DNA of 64,000 nucleotides from Luteibacter rhizovicinus. GTDB taxonomy: Bacteria > Pseudomonadota > Gammaproteobacteria > Xanthomonadales > Rhodanobacteraceae. The notes below the pieces were generated by a model, which was not told the DNA's origin, did not search any database, and saw only the letters and a program-made list of their open reading frames with translations. The stretch spans positions 744,001 to 808,000 of the forward strand of contig NZ_SMCS01000001.1 of NCBI RefSeq assembly GCF_004342265.1, in the 5' to 3' direction. The translations under genes and the position numbers were made by a program. The first letter of the stretch is position 1; each line of letters begins with the position of its first letter. Positions 18,158 to 27,330 of this stretch are shown in pieces.

Positions 18158-19153
18158 TTACGGAAACGGCGACGCTTTGTGTCGTTTCCCGGTACCTGTT
18201 GCTGTATCGAATATCGAATCCGGCAGCGCCGGCAGGCCCGCGGCACGGCGCGCCAGTTCCAGCGCGCCCCATAGCGGCGCATCGTCGGTAAACCGTGCGC
18301 TGACCAGCGCAGGCGGAAACGGCACCAGTCGCTGAAGCAGCTGCGCCAGATTCTGTTCAAGCACGGGGTATTGCCGGTTGACGCCGCCGCCGATGGCGAT
18401 CCGCTCCACGTCGAGCGCAATGGACAGATTCACCAGCTGCGCAGCGAGCGCGTTGAGTCGCCGTTGCAGTTCCTGTTTCACGTGTGACTGATCGCTGTGG
18501 AACAGGTCCTTCGCACGTTGGCCGGAACCCAGGGTTTCGCGCGCAAGTTCGTCCAGCGAAGCTCCGGAGAACAACGCTTCCATAGGAGCGACACCGTCGC
18601 GCCAGCCGCGCCATTGAGACGGCTCGACCTCGTCGAGGAAGGGCGTCAACTGATAACCGATCTCGAGCGCCGCGCCATTGCGTCCGCGATACACCTCGCC
18701 ATTGATGATCGCGGCGGCGGCAAGTCCGGTGCCGATATTCAGGTAAAGCGCATGATCGGTGCCGCGCAGTCCGCCCCACGTATGTTCGGCGAGGCCTCCG
18801 GCTTTTACATCGTTGTCCAGCGTGATCGCCGTACTGCCGAACGCGGCCGCAAGTTCCCCGAAGAGGTCCATGCCTTCCAGCCCGGGTGTGTTGGGCGCCA
18901 TCAGCAGATGATTCTCGCGTACGACGCCGGGAAAGACGGCGGCGACCCCCAGAAGACGCCGGTCGTCATCGAGCTGCGCGCAGTGTTTCGCCGCGTCGAT
19001 GAGCCGATGCAAAGCCGGACCGCCAGTCAGTCCGGGAGCGTGCGTATCCAGACGGGAGCGACGCAGTGCCCCGGTCGCTGTGTCGTAGCTGGCCACTTGA
19101 GTCTTGGTGCCGCCGACATCGATGGCTATAAGCATGTTCGGAGACATCTTCAT
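18158..19153 (-). CDS. ROK-family sugar kinase (probable N-acetylglucosamine kinase)
   Basis: A 331-residue ASKHA-fold kinase with the phosphate-1 motif IAIDVGGTKT near residues 7-16, ALDND with the catalytic Asp (TLDNDVKAGG), and LNIGTGLAAAAI. Unlike many ROK kinases and the ROK repressor across the operator, it lacks the CxCGxxGC zinc motif; the equivalent segment reads GYQLTPFLDEVEPSQW. ATG 19153 overlaps the permease stop (ATGA), fixing the start. In this locus the likely reaction is ATP-dependent phosphorylation of GlcNAc or glucosamine in the cytoplasm; glucokinase is an alternative. Confidence 0.85.
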   Translation of the reverse strand: MKMSPNMLIAIDVGGTKTQVASYDTATGALRRSRLDTHAPGLTGGPALHRLIDAAKHCAQLDDDRRLLGVAAVFPGVVRENHLLMAPNTPGLEGMDLFGELAAAFGSTAITLDNDVKAGGLAEHTWGGLRGTDHALYLNIGTGLAAAAIINGEVYRGRNGAALEIGYQLTPFLDEVEPSQWRGWRDGVAPMEALFSGASLDELARETLGSGQRAKDLFHSDQSHVKQELQRRLNALAAQLVNLSIALDVERIAIGGGVNRQYPVLEQNLAQLLQRLVPFPPALVSARFTDDAPLWGALELARRAAGLPALPDSIFDTATGTGKRHKASPFP

Positions 19154-20553
19154 GCGTGTCTGGCCCGCAGGTTGTGCACGCGCGACCAGCACAGATAGGC
19201 GATCGATCCCAGCAGCAGCCATGCCAGCGACCACTGGATCGGATAGGCGCCCGGCGCGTTCTTGTTCGACGACACGTAGATATAAATCCAGCCGAGCAGG
19301 GCGATCAGTGCGGGCACGGGATACAGCCACATCTTGTATGGCCGTTCCATCTCCGGACGTTTGCGTCGCAGCGTGAACAGCGCGGCGATCTGAGCGACCG
19401 ACTGCACCAGGATCATGACGGTGGTCAGCAACTGGATCAGCGTGGCCAATGAGGTGAGGCGACCGATAGCGAAGCCGAGCGAGGTCAGTACGCCCATCGA
19501 CAGCAGCCCCCAGGTGGGAAAACCAAGGCGCGGATGAATCTGCGAAAACGCCCTGAAGAAGACGCCATCGCGCGCCGCCTCGTAAGGCACGCGCGAACCG
19601 CCGAGCAACCCGGCGAATACCGATGCGGCAGCCGTGATCAGAATCAGTACAGTCACCACGCCCGCGGCGGTCGATCCCCAGGATTCATTCAGCACAACGG
19701 AGGCCACGGCACTGAATGCCATCGAATCCGGGTCGAGCATGCGATGCCAGTCGACCACGCCCAGGACCCCGATCTGCATCGTGAAATACACCACGAACAT
19801 GCCGAGGATCGACAGCACGATGGATGCGGGAATGACCTTGCCCGGCTGCTTTATTTCGGCGGCCAGATACGCGGACGTGTTGTAACCCAGATAATCGTAC
19901 GTGCCGATCGTCAGGCTGCCCGCGAGTCCGAACCAGAATGCGCTGCTACCCAGATCGAAGGCGCCCGCCGGGAAGCTGAAAGCGCGCGCGACGTCGAAGT
20001 GCGACAGCGACGCGGCGATCAGGCAGACGGTGCTTATCAGCATGACGATCCACAGCGCGATGCCGAGGCGGCCGATCGATCGCGTGGTTCGCCACAGCAG
20101 ACCGATCGTGATCCAGATCAGAACCAGGCCGACCAGATTTCCCTGCAACGCGGTCATATGCGGAAGGAACCAGCCCAGGTACTGGACAAAGCCCATCACG
20201 CCGGTAGCCATGGTCAGCGGGATAAAGAGCATGGCTGTCCAGACGAACAGAAAGGGCAGCAACGCGCCGGTGCGCTTGCCGAAAGCTTCCCGCAGATAGA
20301 TATAAGTGCCGCCGGAGCCGGGCAGGGCGGCGCCCAGTTCAGCCCATACGAGGCCGTCGCACAGGGCCAGCAACGCTCCCAACAGCCATCCGAGACACGC
20401 CTGCGGACCGCCCATCACCACGACCATCGCGGGAATGGTGATGAAGGGACCGGCGCCGCACATCTGGCTCATATTGAGCGCCACGGCGGAAGCCAGCCCC
20501 AGTCGTGGCTTCAGTTGCGGCGCCGTGGGTGCCTCGTGCGTCTCGTTTCGCAT
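19150..20553 (-). CDS. APC-superfamily permease of the amino-sugar locus
   Basis: A 467-residue inner-membrane protein of about 12 helices. It begins with GLASAVALNMSQMCGAGPFITIP, the helix-1 signature of APC amino acid transporters, and continues with GSGGTYIYLREAFG and a late ERPYKMWLYP motif. It is the first gene of the minus-strand operon and overlaps the ROK kinase. An amino acid-type permease at the place where a GlcNAc transporter (NagP or similar) is expected is unusual; it may carry an amino sugar such as glucosamine. The family call is strong, the substrate open. Confidence 0.88.
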   Translation of the reverse strand: MRNETHEAPTAPQLKPRLGLASAVALNMSQMCGAGPFITIPAMVVVMGGPQACLGWLLGALLALCDGLVWAELGAALPGSGGTYIYLREAFGKRTGALLPFLFVWTAMLFIPLTMATGVMGFVQYLGWFLPHMTALQGNLVGLVLIWITIGLLWRTTRSIGRLGIALWIVMLISTVCLIAASLSHFDVARAFSFPAGAFDLGSSAFWFGLAGSLTIGTYDYLGYNTSAYLAAEIKQPGKVIPASIVLSILGMFVVYFTMQIGVLGVVDWHRMLDPDSMAFSAVASVVLNESWGSTAAGVVTVLILITAAASVFAGLLGGSRVPYEAARDGVFFRAFSQIHPRLGFPTWGLLSMGVLTSLGFAIGRLTSLATLIQLLTTVMILVQSVAQIAALFTLRRKRPEMERPYKMWLYPVPALIALLGWIYIYVSSNKNAPGAYPIQWSLAWLLLGSIAYLCWSRVHNLRARHA

Positions 20554-20629
20554 GTTCTGGACGGTCTCCGGAAACGGCACGGTCGGGTTGACTGGGACTG
20601 GGTGGGCCCAAGAAAACCACAAGTTCTAT

Positions 20630-20658
20630 ATTAATTCAAGTTGAAGAAATTAATTAAT
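20630..20658. promoter_or_regulatory. AT-rich dyad operator upstream of the amino-sugar operon
   Basis: In the 202-base divergent gap, ATTAATT (20630-20636) is repeated inverted as AATTAAT (20648-20654, again 20652-20658), and an inner perfect palindrome TTCAAGTTGAA spans 20635-20645. This is a dense symmetric AT-rich block in an otherwise GC-rich genome, about 75 bases upstream of the permease start and 100 bases upstream of the repressor start. It is a strong candidate binding site for the adjacent ROK/NagC-type regulator. Confidence 0.6.
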
Positions 20659-20755
20659 CTGGCTGTAGTGTTGGTGCTGGGCGACTCAGCTGGCATGGTT
20701 CCGGCGCGAGGGCCACTCATGCCCGATCCTTCCCGAAGAGTGAAACCCGCTATCC

Positions 20756-21955
20756 ATGCAGACGCCATCGAAGTCGAACAAGCCAACGACGGGTACCAAT
20801 CTCGAGCACGCGCGCATGCACAATCGTCGCGTCGTACTGGAGGCCATCCGGCAGGCGGGACGTCTGACCCGCGCGGACCTGACGCGACTCACATCGCTTA
20901 CGGCGCAGACGATTTCCAACATCGTTGCCGAGCTGATCGGCGAAGCGAAGCTGTCGGCCCACGCGCCGGAAAAGACGGCCAGAGGACAGCCGCCCATTCC
21001 GTTGTCGATCAATCCCGATGGCGGGTTCTCGATCGGTTTCCATGTGGAACAGCATCAGATCGTCGCGGTACTGCTGGACCTGAAAGGCGTCACCCGGGGA
21101 CGGCAGGTCTTCGCCGTGAGTTATCCGACGTTCGCCGAAGCGTTGCCCTTGCTGCTGAGAAGCATTGAAGCGTTTCGCCGCGATGTAGCGGGGAAGCCCA
21201 TGCTCGGCATCGGTATCGCGCTGCCCGGTCCCTTTGGCGTCGAAGGCATGAGCGCGGTTGGCCCAACCAGCATGCCTGGCTGGGACGATGCGCAGAGCCT
21301 CGCCGTCTTAAGGCAGATGACGCAACTTCCCGTGTTGATGGAAAACGACGCCACGGCGGCCGCCATGGGCGAGCGGCTATACGGTGCCGCGGGTGGTCTC
21401 AGGGATTTCGCGTATCTGTTCATCGGACACGGACTGGGTGCCGGGTTCTATCTGGACAACCGGTTGTACTCGGGTCACTGGCGCAACGCCGGCGAAATCG
21501 GGCACGTCATCGTGATTCCGAATGGCAAGCCCTGTTACTGCGGCAAGCAGGGGTGTCTGGAACGCTATGTTTCGGGAGCGTCATTGCTGGAGCACCTGGG
21601 GGTCGGGGCGGACCAGGACCTGGCCGATCTGGACCTGACCGAGCGCAAGCACGCCGCAGGCATCGAGCGCTGGCTTGCCGAAGCGGTGCCGGCACTTCGT
21701 CAGGCGATCAGTTTGCTGGAATCGCTGCTGGACCCGGAAACCGTGCTTGTCGGAGGCACACTTTCCAACGACATCCTGGGACGTCTGGTCGAGGAATCGG
21801 CCCCGTTGTTTCCATCCGTGAGCGTCAGGGTGGAGCGCCAGCAAGAGCGAGTACAGCTATGTACCGCCGGACACGACTGCGTAGCGCTGGGCGCGGCCGC
21901 GCTGGTGGTTCTGGCCGAACTCAGTCCCGACTATCACGCATTGTTGAAAGACTGA
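20756..21955 (+). CDS. ROK-family (NagC/Mlc-type) transcriptional repressor
   Basis: A 399-residue regulator. A winged helix-turn-helix lies at about 20-70 (RRVVLEAIRQAGRLTRADLT, TSLTAQTISNIVAEL), followed by a ROK sugar-binding domain with NDATAAAMGE and the zinc motif CYCGKQGCLERY (about residue 260). It is transcribed divergently from the permease-kinase-receptor-hexosaminidase-NagX operon and most likely represses it, being released by an amino sugar or its phosphate. No other regulator lies nearby. Confidence 0.9.
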   Translation: MQTPSKSNKPTTGTNLEHARMHNRRVVLEAIRQAGRLTRADLTRLTSLTAQTISNIVAELIGEAKLSAHAPEKTARGQPPIPLSINPDGGFSIGFHVEQHQIVAVLLDLKGVTRGRQVFAVSYPTFAEALPLLLRSIEAFRRDVAGKPMLGIGIALPGPFGVEGMSAVGPTSMPGWDDAQSLAVLRQMTQLPVLMENDATAAAMGERLYGAAGGLRDFAYLFIGHGLGAGFYLDNRLYSGHWRNAGEIGHVIVIPNGKPCYCGKQGCLERYVSGASLLEHLGVGADQDLADLDLTERKHAAGIERWLAEAVPALRQAISLLESLLDPETVLVGGTLSNDILGRLVEESAPLFPSVSVRVERQQERVQLCTAGHDCVALGAAALVVLAELSPDYHALLKD

Positions 21956-21973
21956 GGCGGCATTCGCCTTTTC
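21954..21973 (+). terminator. Short intrinsic terminator after the ROK repressor
   Basis: AGGCG (21955-21959), loop GCATT, CGCCT (21965-21969) then TTT. The stem is short but sits exactly at the stop codon between two convergent genes. Confidence 0.45.
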
Positions 21974-22736
21974 AGGGCCTCAACGCATCCGCGACGGTTA
22001 ACCGGTTGCGTGTGTTCAACGATGAGGTAAGTCTGTCCAGATGCATCGGTGTGGCAATGAAGCTGCCCTGCGCGATGTCGGCTTTGAGCCGGCATGCGAG
22101 TTTCAGATCGTCTCCGGTCGATACGCCTTCGACAGTCACCTGGATACCGAGTTTGTGAAGCATCTCTATGAACGATTCGAGGATGACCGAGCCGCGTACG
22201 TCTCCTTTGTACTTCTCGAAAAGCGATTCGTCGATCCTGGCGCTGTCGATGGGCATATGCCTTAAATGCTCCGTGCCATGGATGACCGGTGCAAAGGCAT
22301 CGATCTCGACGGAAAGTCCGTATCGTTTGAGCTTCTGGAGATTTCTTGCCGTTTGCGAGGGGTCCGCAAGCTTAACGTCGTCGTCTATTCGCACGACGAT
22401 GTTGTAAGGCGGACTTCCCGATGCGTGCAGTGCCGATATCGCGTCCTCGACGTTATGTCTGTGACTCACCCAGTCCCACGAGACGTTGATGCACGTCGCG
22501 ATGTGCTGATGACCATTCTGCTTCAGCGCCTGAATGGCGCGGATGCAGGGCGCCACAATGCGCGCGGTAACTTCCCACGGCGGAGACCCGCCAGCGATGG
22601 ACATCCCAGCGTGCCTGAGCTGCAGAAACTCGCGCCCCGTGCGCCAATAGGGCGAAAGCACGTCCACCGCTACGATCCGCCGCGTCAGAAGATGCAGCTG
22701 TGGCTGGAACCAGTCTTCGGGATGCTTATCCTCCAT
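21972..22736 (-). CDS. Degenerate EAL-domain protein
   Basis: A 254-residue EAL-fold protein with eroded catalytic motifs: the EAL triplet reads DVL (RRIVAVDVLSPYW), the DDFG-S/T-GY loop reads DAFAPVIHG, the EIT-E segment reads RIDDD, and the K-I-D motif reads ARIDES. NVSWDW and the distal QG motif survive. It should not hydrolyse cyclic di-GMP but may bind it or a partner. It overlaps the catalytically intact-looking EAL gene by 11 bases, and the shared NVSWDW and HLRHMP/HLRYMP blocks suggest a tandem duplication. Confidence 0.82.
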   Translation of the reverse strand: MEDKHPEDWFQPQLHLLTRRIVAVDVLSPYWRTGREFLQLRHAGMSIAGGSPPWEVTARIVAPCIRAIQALKQNGHQHIATCINVSWDWVSHRHNVEDAISALHASGSPPYNIVVRIDDDVKLADPSQTARNLQKLKRYGLSVEIDAFAPVIHGTEHLRHMPIDSARIDESLFEKYKGDVRGSVILESFIEMLHKLGIQVTVEGVSTGDDLKLACRLKADIAQGSFIATPMHLDRLTSSLNTRNRLTVADALRP

Positions 22737-23580
22737 GGTTTCGCGCGTCCAGCCATGACAGCAGCCGATCGACAGGCATGGCGTGTGCGATGAAGTTTCC
22801 CTGCGCCGTATCGGCCCGCAAATGCGTTGCAAGGATCAGGTCGTCTTTTCGGGAGATGCCCTCGATCGTTACCTCGTGTCCAAGCATGTGAATCATCTCC
22901 ACCAGACACTGAAGGATCTGGCGTCCCCGTTCGTCTTCGCTGCTTCTATAGGCCAGCGACCTGTCGATCTTGATCTCGTCCAGAGGCATGTAGCGAAGGT
23001 GTTCGATGGCGTTGTAGCCCGATCCGAAGTCGTCGAGCGAGATCGTGAAGCCGCGATTTCTCAGGCGATCGAGGTTTCGTATGGCTTGCTCGTTTTTTAT
23101 CAGACGGGCGTTCTCGGTGATCTCGATGATGATTTTGTCCGGGCTGTGGCCTGCTTCGTAGACCAGGGAGATGGCCTCTTCGATATTTCCGTAGTCGACA
23201 ATCCAGTCCCATGAAACATTGATGGCCACGGCCATGTGTCCGTACCCCCTGTCCCTGAGTGTGTCCAGGCAACGGAAGCATTCGGACAGGACGCGGGTCG
23301 TAAATTCACGCATTTGTCCGCAGGCAACGATGGCCGGCAGGAAACGGTCGGGAGTCAGCAGGCCACGGCGCGGGTGGCGCCACCTGGCCAGGGCCTCCAC
23401 GGCGACCACGCGCCCGCTCGAAAGATGCAGTTGCGGCTGATAACACAGCTCCAGCCGGCCCTCCGGCATATCGGGGGGCGCGCCGACGTGGCTCGTCCGG
23501 GCTAGCGCCACCCCCGGCGTGCCTGCGGAGGGCTGCCGTACGTGTCTGTCGAGGATCAGGTCTTCGGGCATCGTGGGCAT
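22726..23580 (-). CDS. EAL-domain cyclic di-GMP phosphodiesterase
   Basis: A 284-residue stand-alone EAL protein. Catalytic motifs are largely present: VAVEALARWRHP, AINVSWDW, IIEITENARL, SLDDFGSGYNAIEHL, EIKIDRSL, TIEGIS and TAQGNF. The usual AEGVE appears as IEGIS, so the second acidic residue of that loop is changed. No sensor or transmembrane domain is visible in the short N-terminal tail. It is expected to cleave c-di-GMP to pGpG. The start is uncertain: ATG 23580 is used because longer frames rely on GTG/TTG codons inside the divergent promoter region. Confidence 0.85.
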   Translation of the reverse strand: MPTMPEDLILDRHVRQPSAGTPGVALARTSHVGAPPDMPEGRLELCYQPQLHLSSGRVVAVEALARWRHPRRGLLTPDRFLPAIVACGQMREFTTRVLSECFRCLDTLRDRGYGHMAVAINVSWDWIVDYGNIEEAISLVYEAGHSPDKIIIEITENARLIKNEQAIRNLDRLRNRGFTISLDDFGSGYNAIEHLRYMPLDEIKIDRSLAYRSSEDERGRQILQCLVEMIHMLGHEVTIEGISRKDDLILATHLRADTAQGNFIAHAMPVDRLLSWLDARNHGG

Positions 23581-23676
23581 CGACCGGTGTGAAGTTATTG
23601 GGTTGCCATACACCTTATGAATACGTTGAACATGGAAAAAAGCCGACAATGGTCACTTCAGACAGAGGGCGAGCGC

Positions 23677-24255
23677 ATGAATAGTCCAGCCACGGATATC
23701 GACGACGACCGGTTTCCTCTGCTGCTTCAGCGGATCGAATCGGGCGACGCCGCCGCACTGGGCGAGGCGTACACGGCCATCTATTCGGAAATGAAACGAA
23801 ACGCGCGCCGGCAACTTCGACGTGGGCGCGGCAGTTTCACGACGACGGCGCTGGTGAACGAAACCTACCTGCGCATCCATAACTCGAAAATTGCCGCCAA
23901 GGATCGCGGACACCTGCTGGGCATTACTGCCCATGTGATGCGTCAGATTCTGGTGGACCATGCCCGGCATGTCGGAAGCCAGAAGCGTGGCGGCGGCCTG
24001 GTTCACCTCACGCTCGATGTGTCGTCGATGCATATTGCCGACCCGGCCCATGAGGTCTTGTCGTTGCATGACGCCTTGTCCGAACTGGAGCAGATCGATC
24101 CGGTCCTGGCCAAGGTTGTCGAGTGGCGCTACTTCGGCGGGTACAGCGAACAGGAAATCGCGGAACATCTCGAGGTGACCGAGCGCACGGTGCAACGTTA
24201 CTGGCGGAAGGCGCGCGCGTTTCTGCTGGCGCAGTTGGCCGATGAGCGCCCGTAA
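23677..24255 (+). CDS. ECF-family RNA polymerase sigma factor (ECF43-like)
   Basis: A 192-residue sigma factor of the Sigma70_ECF type: region 2 around GEAYTAIYSEMKRNARRQL and TTALVNETYLRI, region 4 near RYFGGYSEQEIAEHLEVTERTVQRYWRKA. ATG 23677 has GAGGG 8 bases upstream; an earlier in-frame start at 23617 is less well placed. It is convergent with a Ser/Thr kinase gene 4 bases away. In Xanthomonas an ECF43 factor (EcfK) is activated by the partner kinase PknS, so this pair may signal by sigma phosphorylation rather than an anti-sigma. The target regulon is unknown. Confidence 0.87.
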   Translation: MNSPATDIDDDRFPLLLQRIESGDAAALGEAYTAIYSEMKRNARRQLRRGRGSFTTTALVNETYLRIHNSKIAAKDRGHLLGITAHVMRQILVDHARHVGSQKRGGGLVHLTLDVSSMHIADPAHEVLSLHDALSELEQIDPVLAKVVEWRYFGGYSEQEIAEHLEVTERTVQRYWRKARAFLLAQLADERP

Positions 24256-24259
24256 GGGC

Positions 24260-27094
24260 TTATGGCGGGACGGGCATGGAAGCGCACTCGCCGGACGGGG
24301 CAAGGTGCATCGCCTTCAATGACATGACGGGATGTTCGTTCAGCATCGCGCGCGTTATGGCGTGACAACGGCCGTAGCGGACCACGGCCGCTTCATGCGC
24401 GGTATCGAGCAGCTTTTTCCCTTCGGCATACTTCCCGGGCTGCGCCATAAGTGCGACGGCCACGGTTCTCTGCAAAAGCAGGCTCTGGGGCTCCGAGCGC
24501 GACCGCGTCCAGTCGTATGCATTCTCTTGAAGTTGATGCAGCGCCAGGCTTGCATTCTCGACGGCGCAATTGAACTCGTGCGACGCAAGACAGATGTCCG
24601 CTTTCAGTTGCGGCAAATCCTGATTGAGTTCGGCCGTATTTTCGTCCGCTGTCGAAAAGAGCTTCTTCATGGAAGTCACTTCATTCATGAGACTCCGGGC
24701 GTTATCGGTGTCGCCGCGCATCACGTCGTTTCTCGCGATAGCGATCAAGCTCGACGAATACAATATCCGGCTCTTGGTATCCGTTGCCCCGGATAGTTGA
24801 TTGCGCAGATCGCCAAGAATGCTGGTCGAACCGGTCAGGTCGCCGGTGTACTGCAAGGCCCTGGCCATGAGCAGCGACCGTATCTTCGTCCGGAATGCGT
24901 CCGGGACGGGGTGATCGGCTTGCAGGCTTGCTTCAATACCCGTGGCCTCGCGCATGGCGGCAACGGCGTCCTCGAACATGCCGCATCGCTCGAGCGCAAT
25001 GGCATATTCATGAAGGGCATAGGCCAGCTCGGGTGTCTTCGTACCTGTCTTCTTCCAGTCGGCGATGCGTTTCGCGTATGACATGCGCGCCAGATCGGGT
25101 TCGCCCATAAGCATGTAGATGATCGATAACAGGTCGCGCGCCTGAAATACGGAATCCGAATTGCCGAGGCCCGCTCGTTCGCTCTTGGCGATCAGCGCGT
25201 CCAGCATCGACCGCGCCTTTGGAATTTCGCCGCCGCGAATGTACGCGCCGCCGAGGGAGAGCCGTATCGCGCTCTCGTCCTCGATGGAGATATCGTCGAT
25301 GGTTTTCAGTAGCTGGCTGGCCTCGTCGGCCTGCTTAAGATACGTCGCCGGTTGAGACTCGTGCGTATAGGAGTTGATGTCGGCCAGCGTCGCAAGCAAT
25401 AGTGCGTTCAGCGTGCTGTTGATCGGTTGCGAGGGCAGGTCGTGCAGTATTTTCCCGGCCTGGTTCATAAGAGACGTCGCGTCGGCGTACTTCTCCTGAT
25501 TGCTCGCATTCCGCGAAAGGGCATACAACGCCAGTGCCTTGTCATAGCTACCGGGTGGCGCCCCCGAGACGGCCGACGTGAGCACCTGGTCCGCCTTGGC
25601 GAACATCCCGAGGCCGGCATAGATGCCGCCGATACTTCTGAGCATGCGATTCTTCAGTGCCGCGTCGAGGCTATTGTCTTTCTGGACGCGTTCAAGGCTT
25701 CGGTCCGCCGCTTCCTTGACGGTAAATGCCGGATCGCCATACACCCGCAATCCCTGCTGAGAGAAAATCGTGTTGAACAGTCCGAGCATCTTGTGCTCGT
25801 CCTCGCTGTTCTCTTGCGTCACACGCGCCTGCTGCCTTATGTGGGCCACGATACCCAGGGATATGAGCAGGATCATGGCAAGCGTTATGGCGGGCCAGCG
25901 ATGCCTGGCGAGGAAACGACCCGTCCGGTAGAGGCTGGTTTGAGCGCGAGCAAGCACCGGTCGCCCATCCAGCCAGGCCCCCAGGTCGCGCTTCAGTTCG
26001 CCGACGGCCGCATACCGATGGGCAGGGTCACGCTGAAGACAGCGCGCGACGATGGCATCGAGATCTCCACGTACCTGGTATGCCAGCGATCGTGGTGTCA
26101 GCGACCATGCGGAAGCTTCATCGCGGCTCAATCCTTGCGCGAAGCGCGACATCTGTCCGGTTTCGTACAACCTGGTGGAAGGGTTGAGATAGTCGCGCGC
26201 ATGCGGGGACTGGCCACCGGCATACCTTCCACAGAGGAGCAAATGAAGTAGCAAGCCAAGCGCATATATATCGATGCCGGTACTTGCCGGGCCGCGTGCC
26301 AGTTGTTCCGGCGCGGCGAAACGCGGCGTTACGAGTTGGGTATCCGCGTTCTGTTCCGTCATCAGGCGCTCGGCGATCAGGGCCGAAATGCCAAAGTCGA
26401 GCAGTTTGACTTTGCCTTCCGCCGTCACCAGAAGATTCGACGGCTTGATGTCTCTGTGGATGATCAACTGGCTGTGTGCATAGCGCACCGCATCGACGAC
26501 GCCGAGCATCAGTCGTATCCGTGCACGTACATCGAGTTTTTTCCTCGAACACCAGATGTCGATGGGCTCGCCATCGATCAGCTCCATGGCGAACCACGGG
26601 GTATGTTCTCCTTCGACGCCACCGTCGAGCAGGGAGGCGATGTTCGGATGGGTCAGGCGTGCGAGGAGCTGCCGTTCCTCCAGGAAACGGTCGCGCGCCC
26701 TGGCCTGATCCATGTCGATGCGAACCACCTTCAGCGCGCAGTCTTTTTCGAATTGTCCGTCGGCACGGCTGGCACGGTAGACCGCACCCATGCCGCCGTG
26801 GCCGATTACCTCTTCGATCCGCCACGCTCCCATGCGCTTGCCAAGCAGGTCGGACAATTCGGCGGCCTGGTCCTGGGATACGGTGAATTCGGGAATGCCC
26901 CTATCGAACCGGTCGTCGTCCGTCTGATCGGCCGCGATCAGCGCTTCGACCAGGCGTGCCGTGTCCGGCTCCTGGCGGCGCAGGCGTCTGAGCCAACGAG
27001 TCCTCCGGAATCCTTTCAGTTCCAGATAGTCGTCGAGCAGGTTCATGGCACGCAATTGAGCCGCAACGTTCGTGACGGACGTCTTCATGTGCAT
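24260..27094 (-). CDS. Transmembrane Ser/Thr protein kinase with TPR-like C-terminus
   Basis: A 944-residue Hanks-type kinase: glycine loop GHGGMGAVYR (98-107), invariant Lys near 122 (CALKVV), catalytic HRDIKPSN (about 215), DFG in KLLDFGIS, and FAAPEQ. A single membrane segment (WPAITLAMILLISLGIVAHI, about 396-416) separates the cytoplasmic kinase from a roughly 520-residue helical-repeat sensor region with TPR character. It is convergent with the ECF sigma gene, matching the PknS-EcfK arrangement of Xanthomonas. Probable role: sensing an envelope signal and phosphorylating the sigma factor. ATG 27094 or 27088 are equally possible starts. Confidence 0.9.
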   Translation of the reverse strand: MHMKTSVTNVAAQLRAMNLLDDYLELKGFRRTRWLRRLRRQEPDTARLVEALIAADQTDDDRFDRGIPEFTVSQDQAAELSDLLGKRMGAWRIEEVIGHGGMGAVYRASRADGQFEKDCALKVVRIDMDQARARDRFLEERQLLARLTHPNIASLLDGGVEGEHTPWFAMELIDGEPIDIWCSRKKLDVRARIRLMLGVVDAVRYAHSQLIIHRDIKPSNLLVTAEGKVKLLDFGISALIAERLMTEQNADTQLVTPRFAAPEQLARGPASTGIDIYALGLLLHLLLCGRYAGGQSPHARDYLNPSTRLYETGQMSRFAQGLSRDEASAWSLTPRSLAYQVRGDLDAIVARCLQRDPAHRYAAVGELKRDLGAWLDGRPVLARAQTSLYRTGRFLARHRWPAITLAMILLISLGIVAHIRQQARVTQENSEDEHKMLGLFNTIFSQQGLRVYGDPAFTVKEAADRSLERVQKDNSLDAALKNRMLRSIGGIYAGLGMFAKADQVLTSAVSGAPPGSYDKALALYALSRNASNQEKYADATSLMNQAGKILHDLPSQPINSTLNALLLATLADINSYTHESQPATYLKQADEASQLLKTIDDISIEDESAIRLSLGGAYIRGGEIPKARSMLDALIAKSERAGLGNSDSVFQARDLLSIIYMLMGEPDLARMSYAKRIADWKKTGTKTPELAYALHEYAIALERCGMFEDAVAAMREATGIEASLQADHPVPDAFRTKIRSLLMARALQYTGDLTGSTSILGDLRNQLSGATDTKSRILYSSSLIAIARNDVMRGDTDNARSLMNEVTSMKKLFSTADENTAELNQDLPQLKADICLASHEFNCAVENASLALHQLQENAYDWTRSRSEPQSLLLQRTVAVALMAQPGKYAEGKKLLDTAHEAAVVRYGRCHAITRAMLNEHPVMSLKAMHLAPSGECASMPVPP

Positions 27095-27295
27095 GGCCGA
27101 AGGTGGATGGGGTCAGTAAATCATCTCGACTGACTATAGATACGGGATGCGACTCGCAAAGCCGACAGGGCCGCACGAGTGTTGGCTCGTTGACCTTCTT
27201 CGCCACCAGCGTACGCCGGAATGCACCGGTGCGGGGAAGCTACGCCGGCCGTGCAGGGATAGATCGCGCATCGAATATGAAATGGCGTGTCGGGT

Positions 27296-27324
27296 TTGAC
27301 CGGGATTTCTCGTTTTCCTGTATC
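27296..27324 (+). promoter_or_regulatory. Candidate sigma70 promoter for the structured RNA
   Basis: TTGACC at 27296-27301 and TGTATC at 27319-27324 are spaced by 17 bases. The -35 box is near consensus, the -10 box weak. A start near 27331 would coincide with the first closing stem of the structured region downstream. Confidence 0.4.
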
Positions 27325-27330
27325 GAGAAC

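Noticed and set aside
15663-18335. 890-residue open frame antisense to the TonB receptor
   Set aside because: It mirrors the receptor gene's codon structure; no family similarity, no ribosome site, and the opposite strand has a complete, well-conserved receptor.
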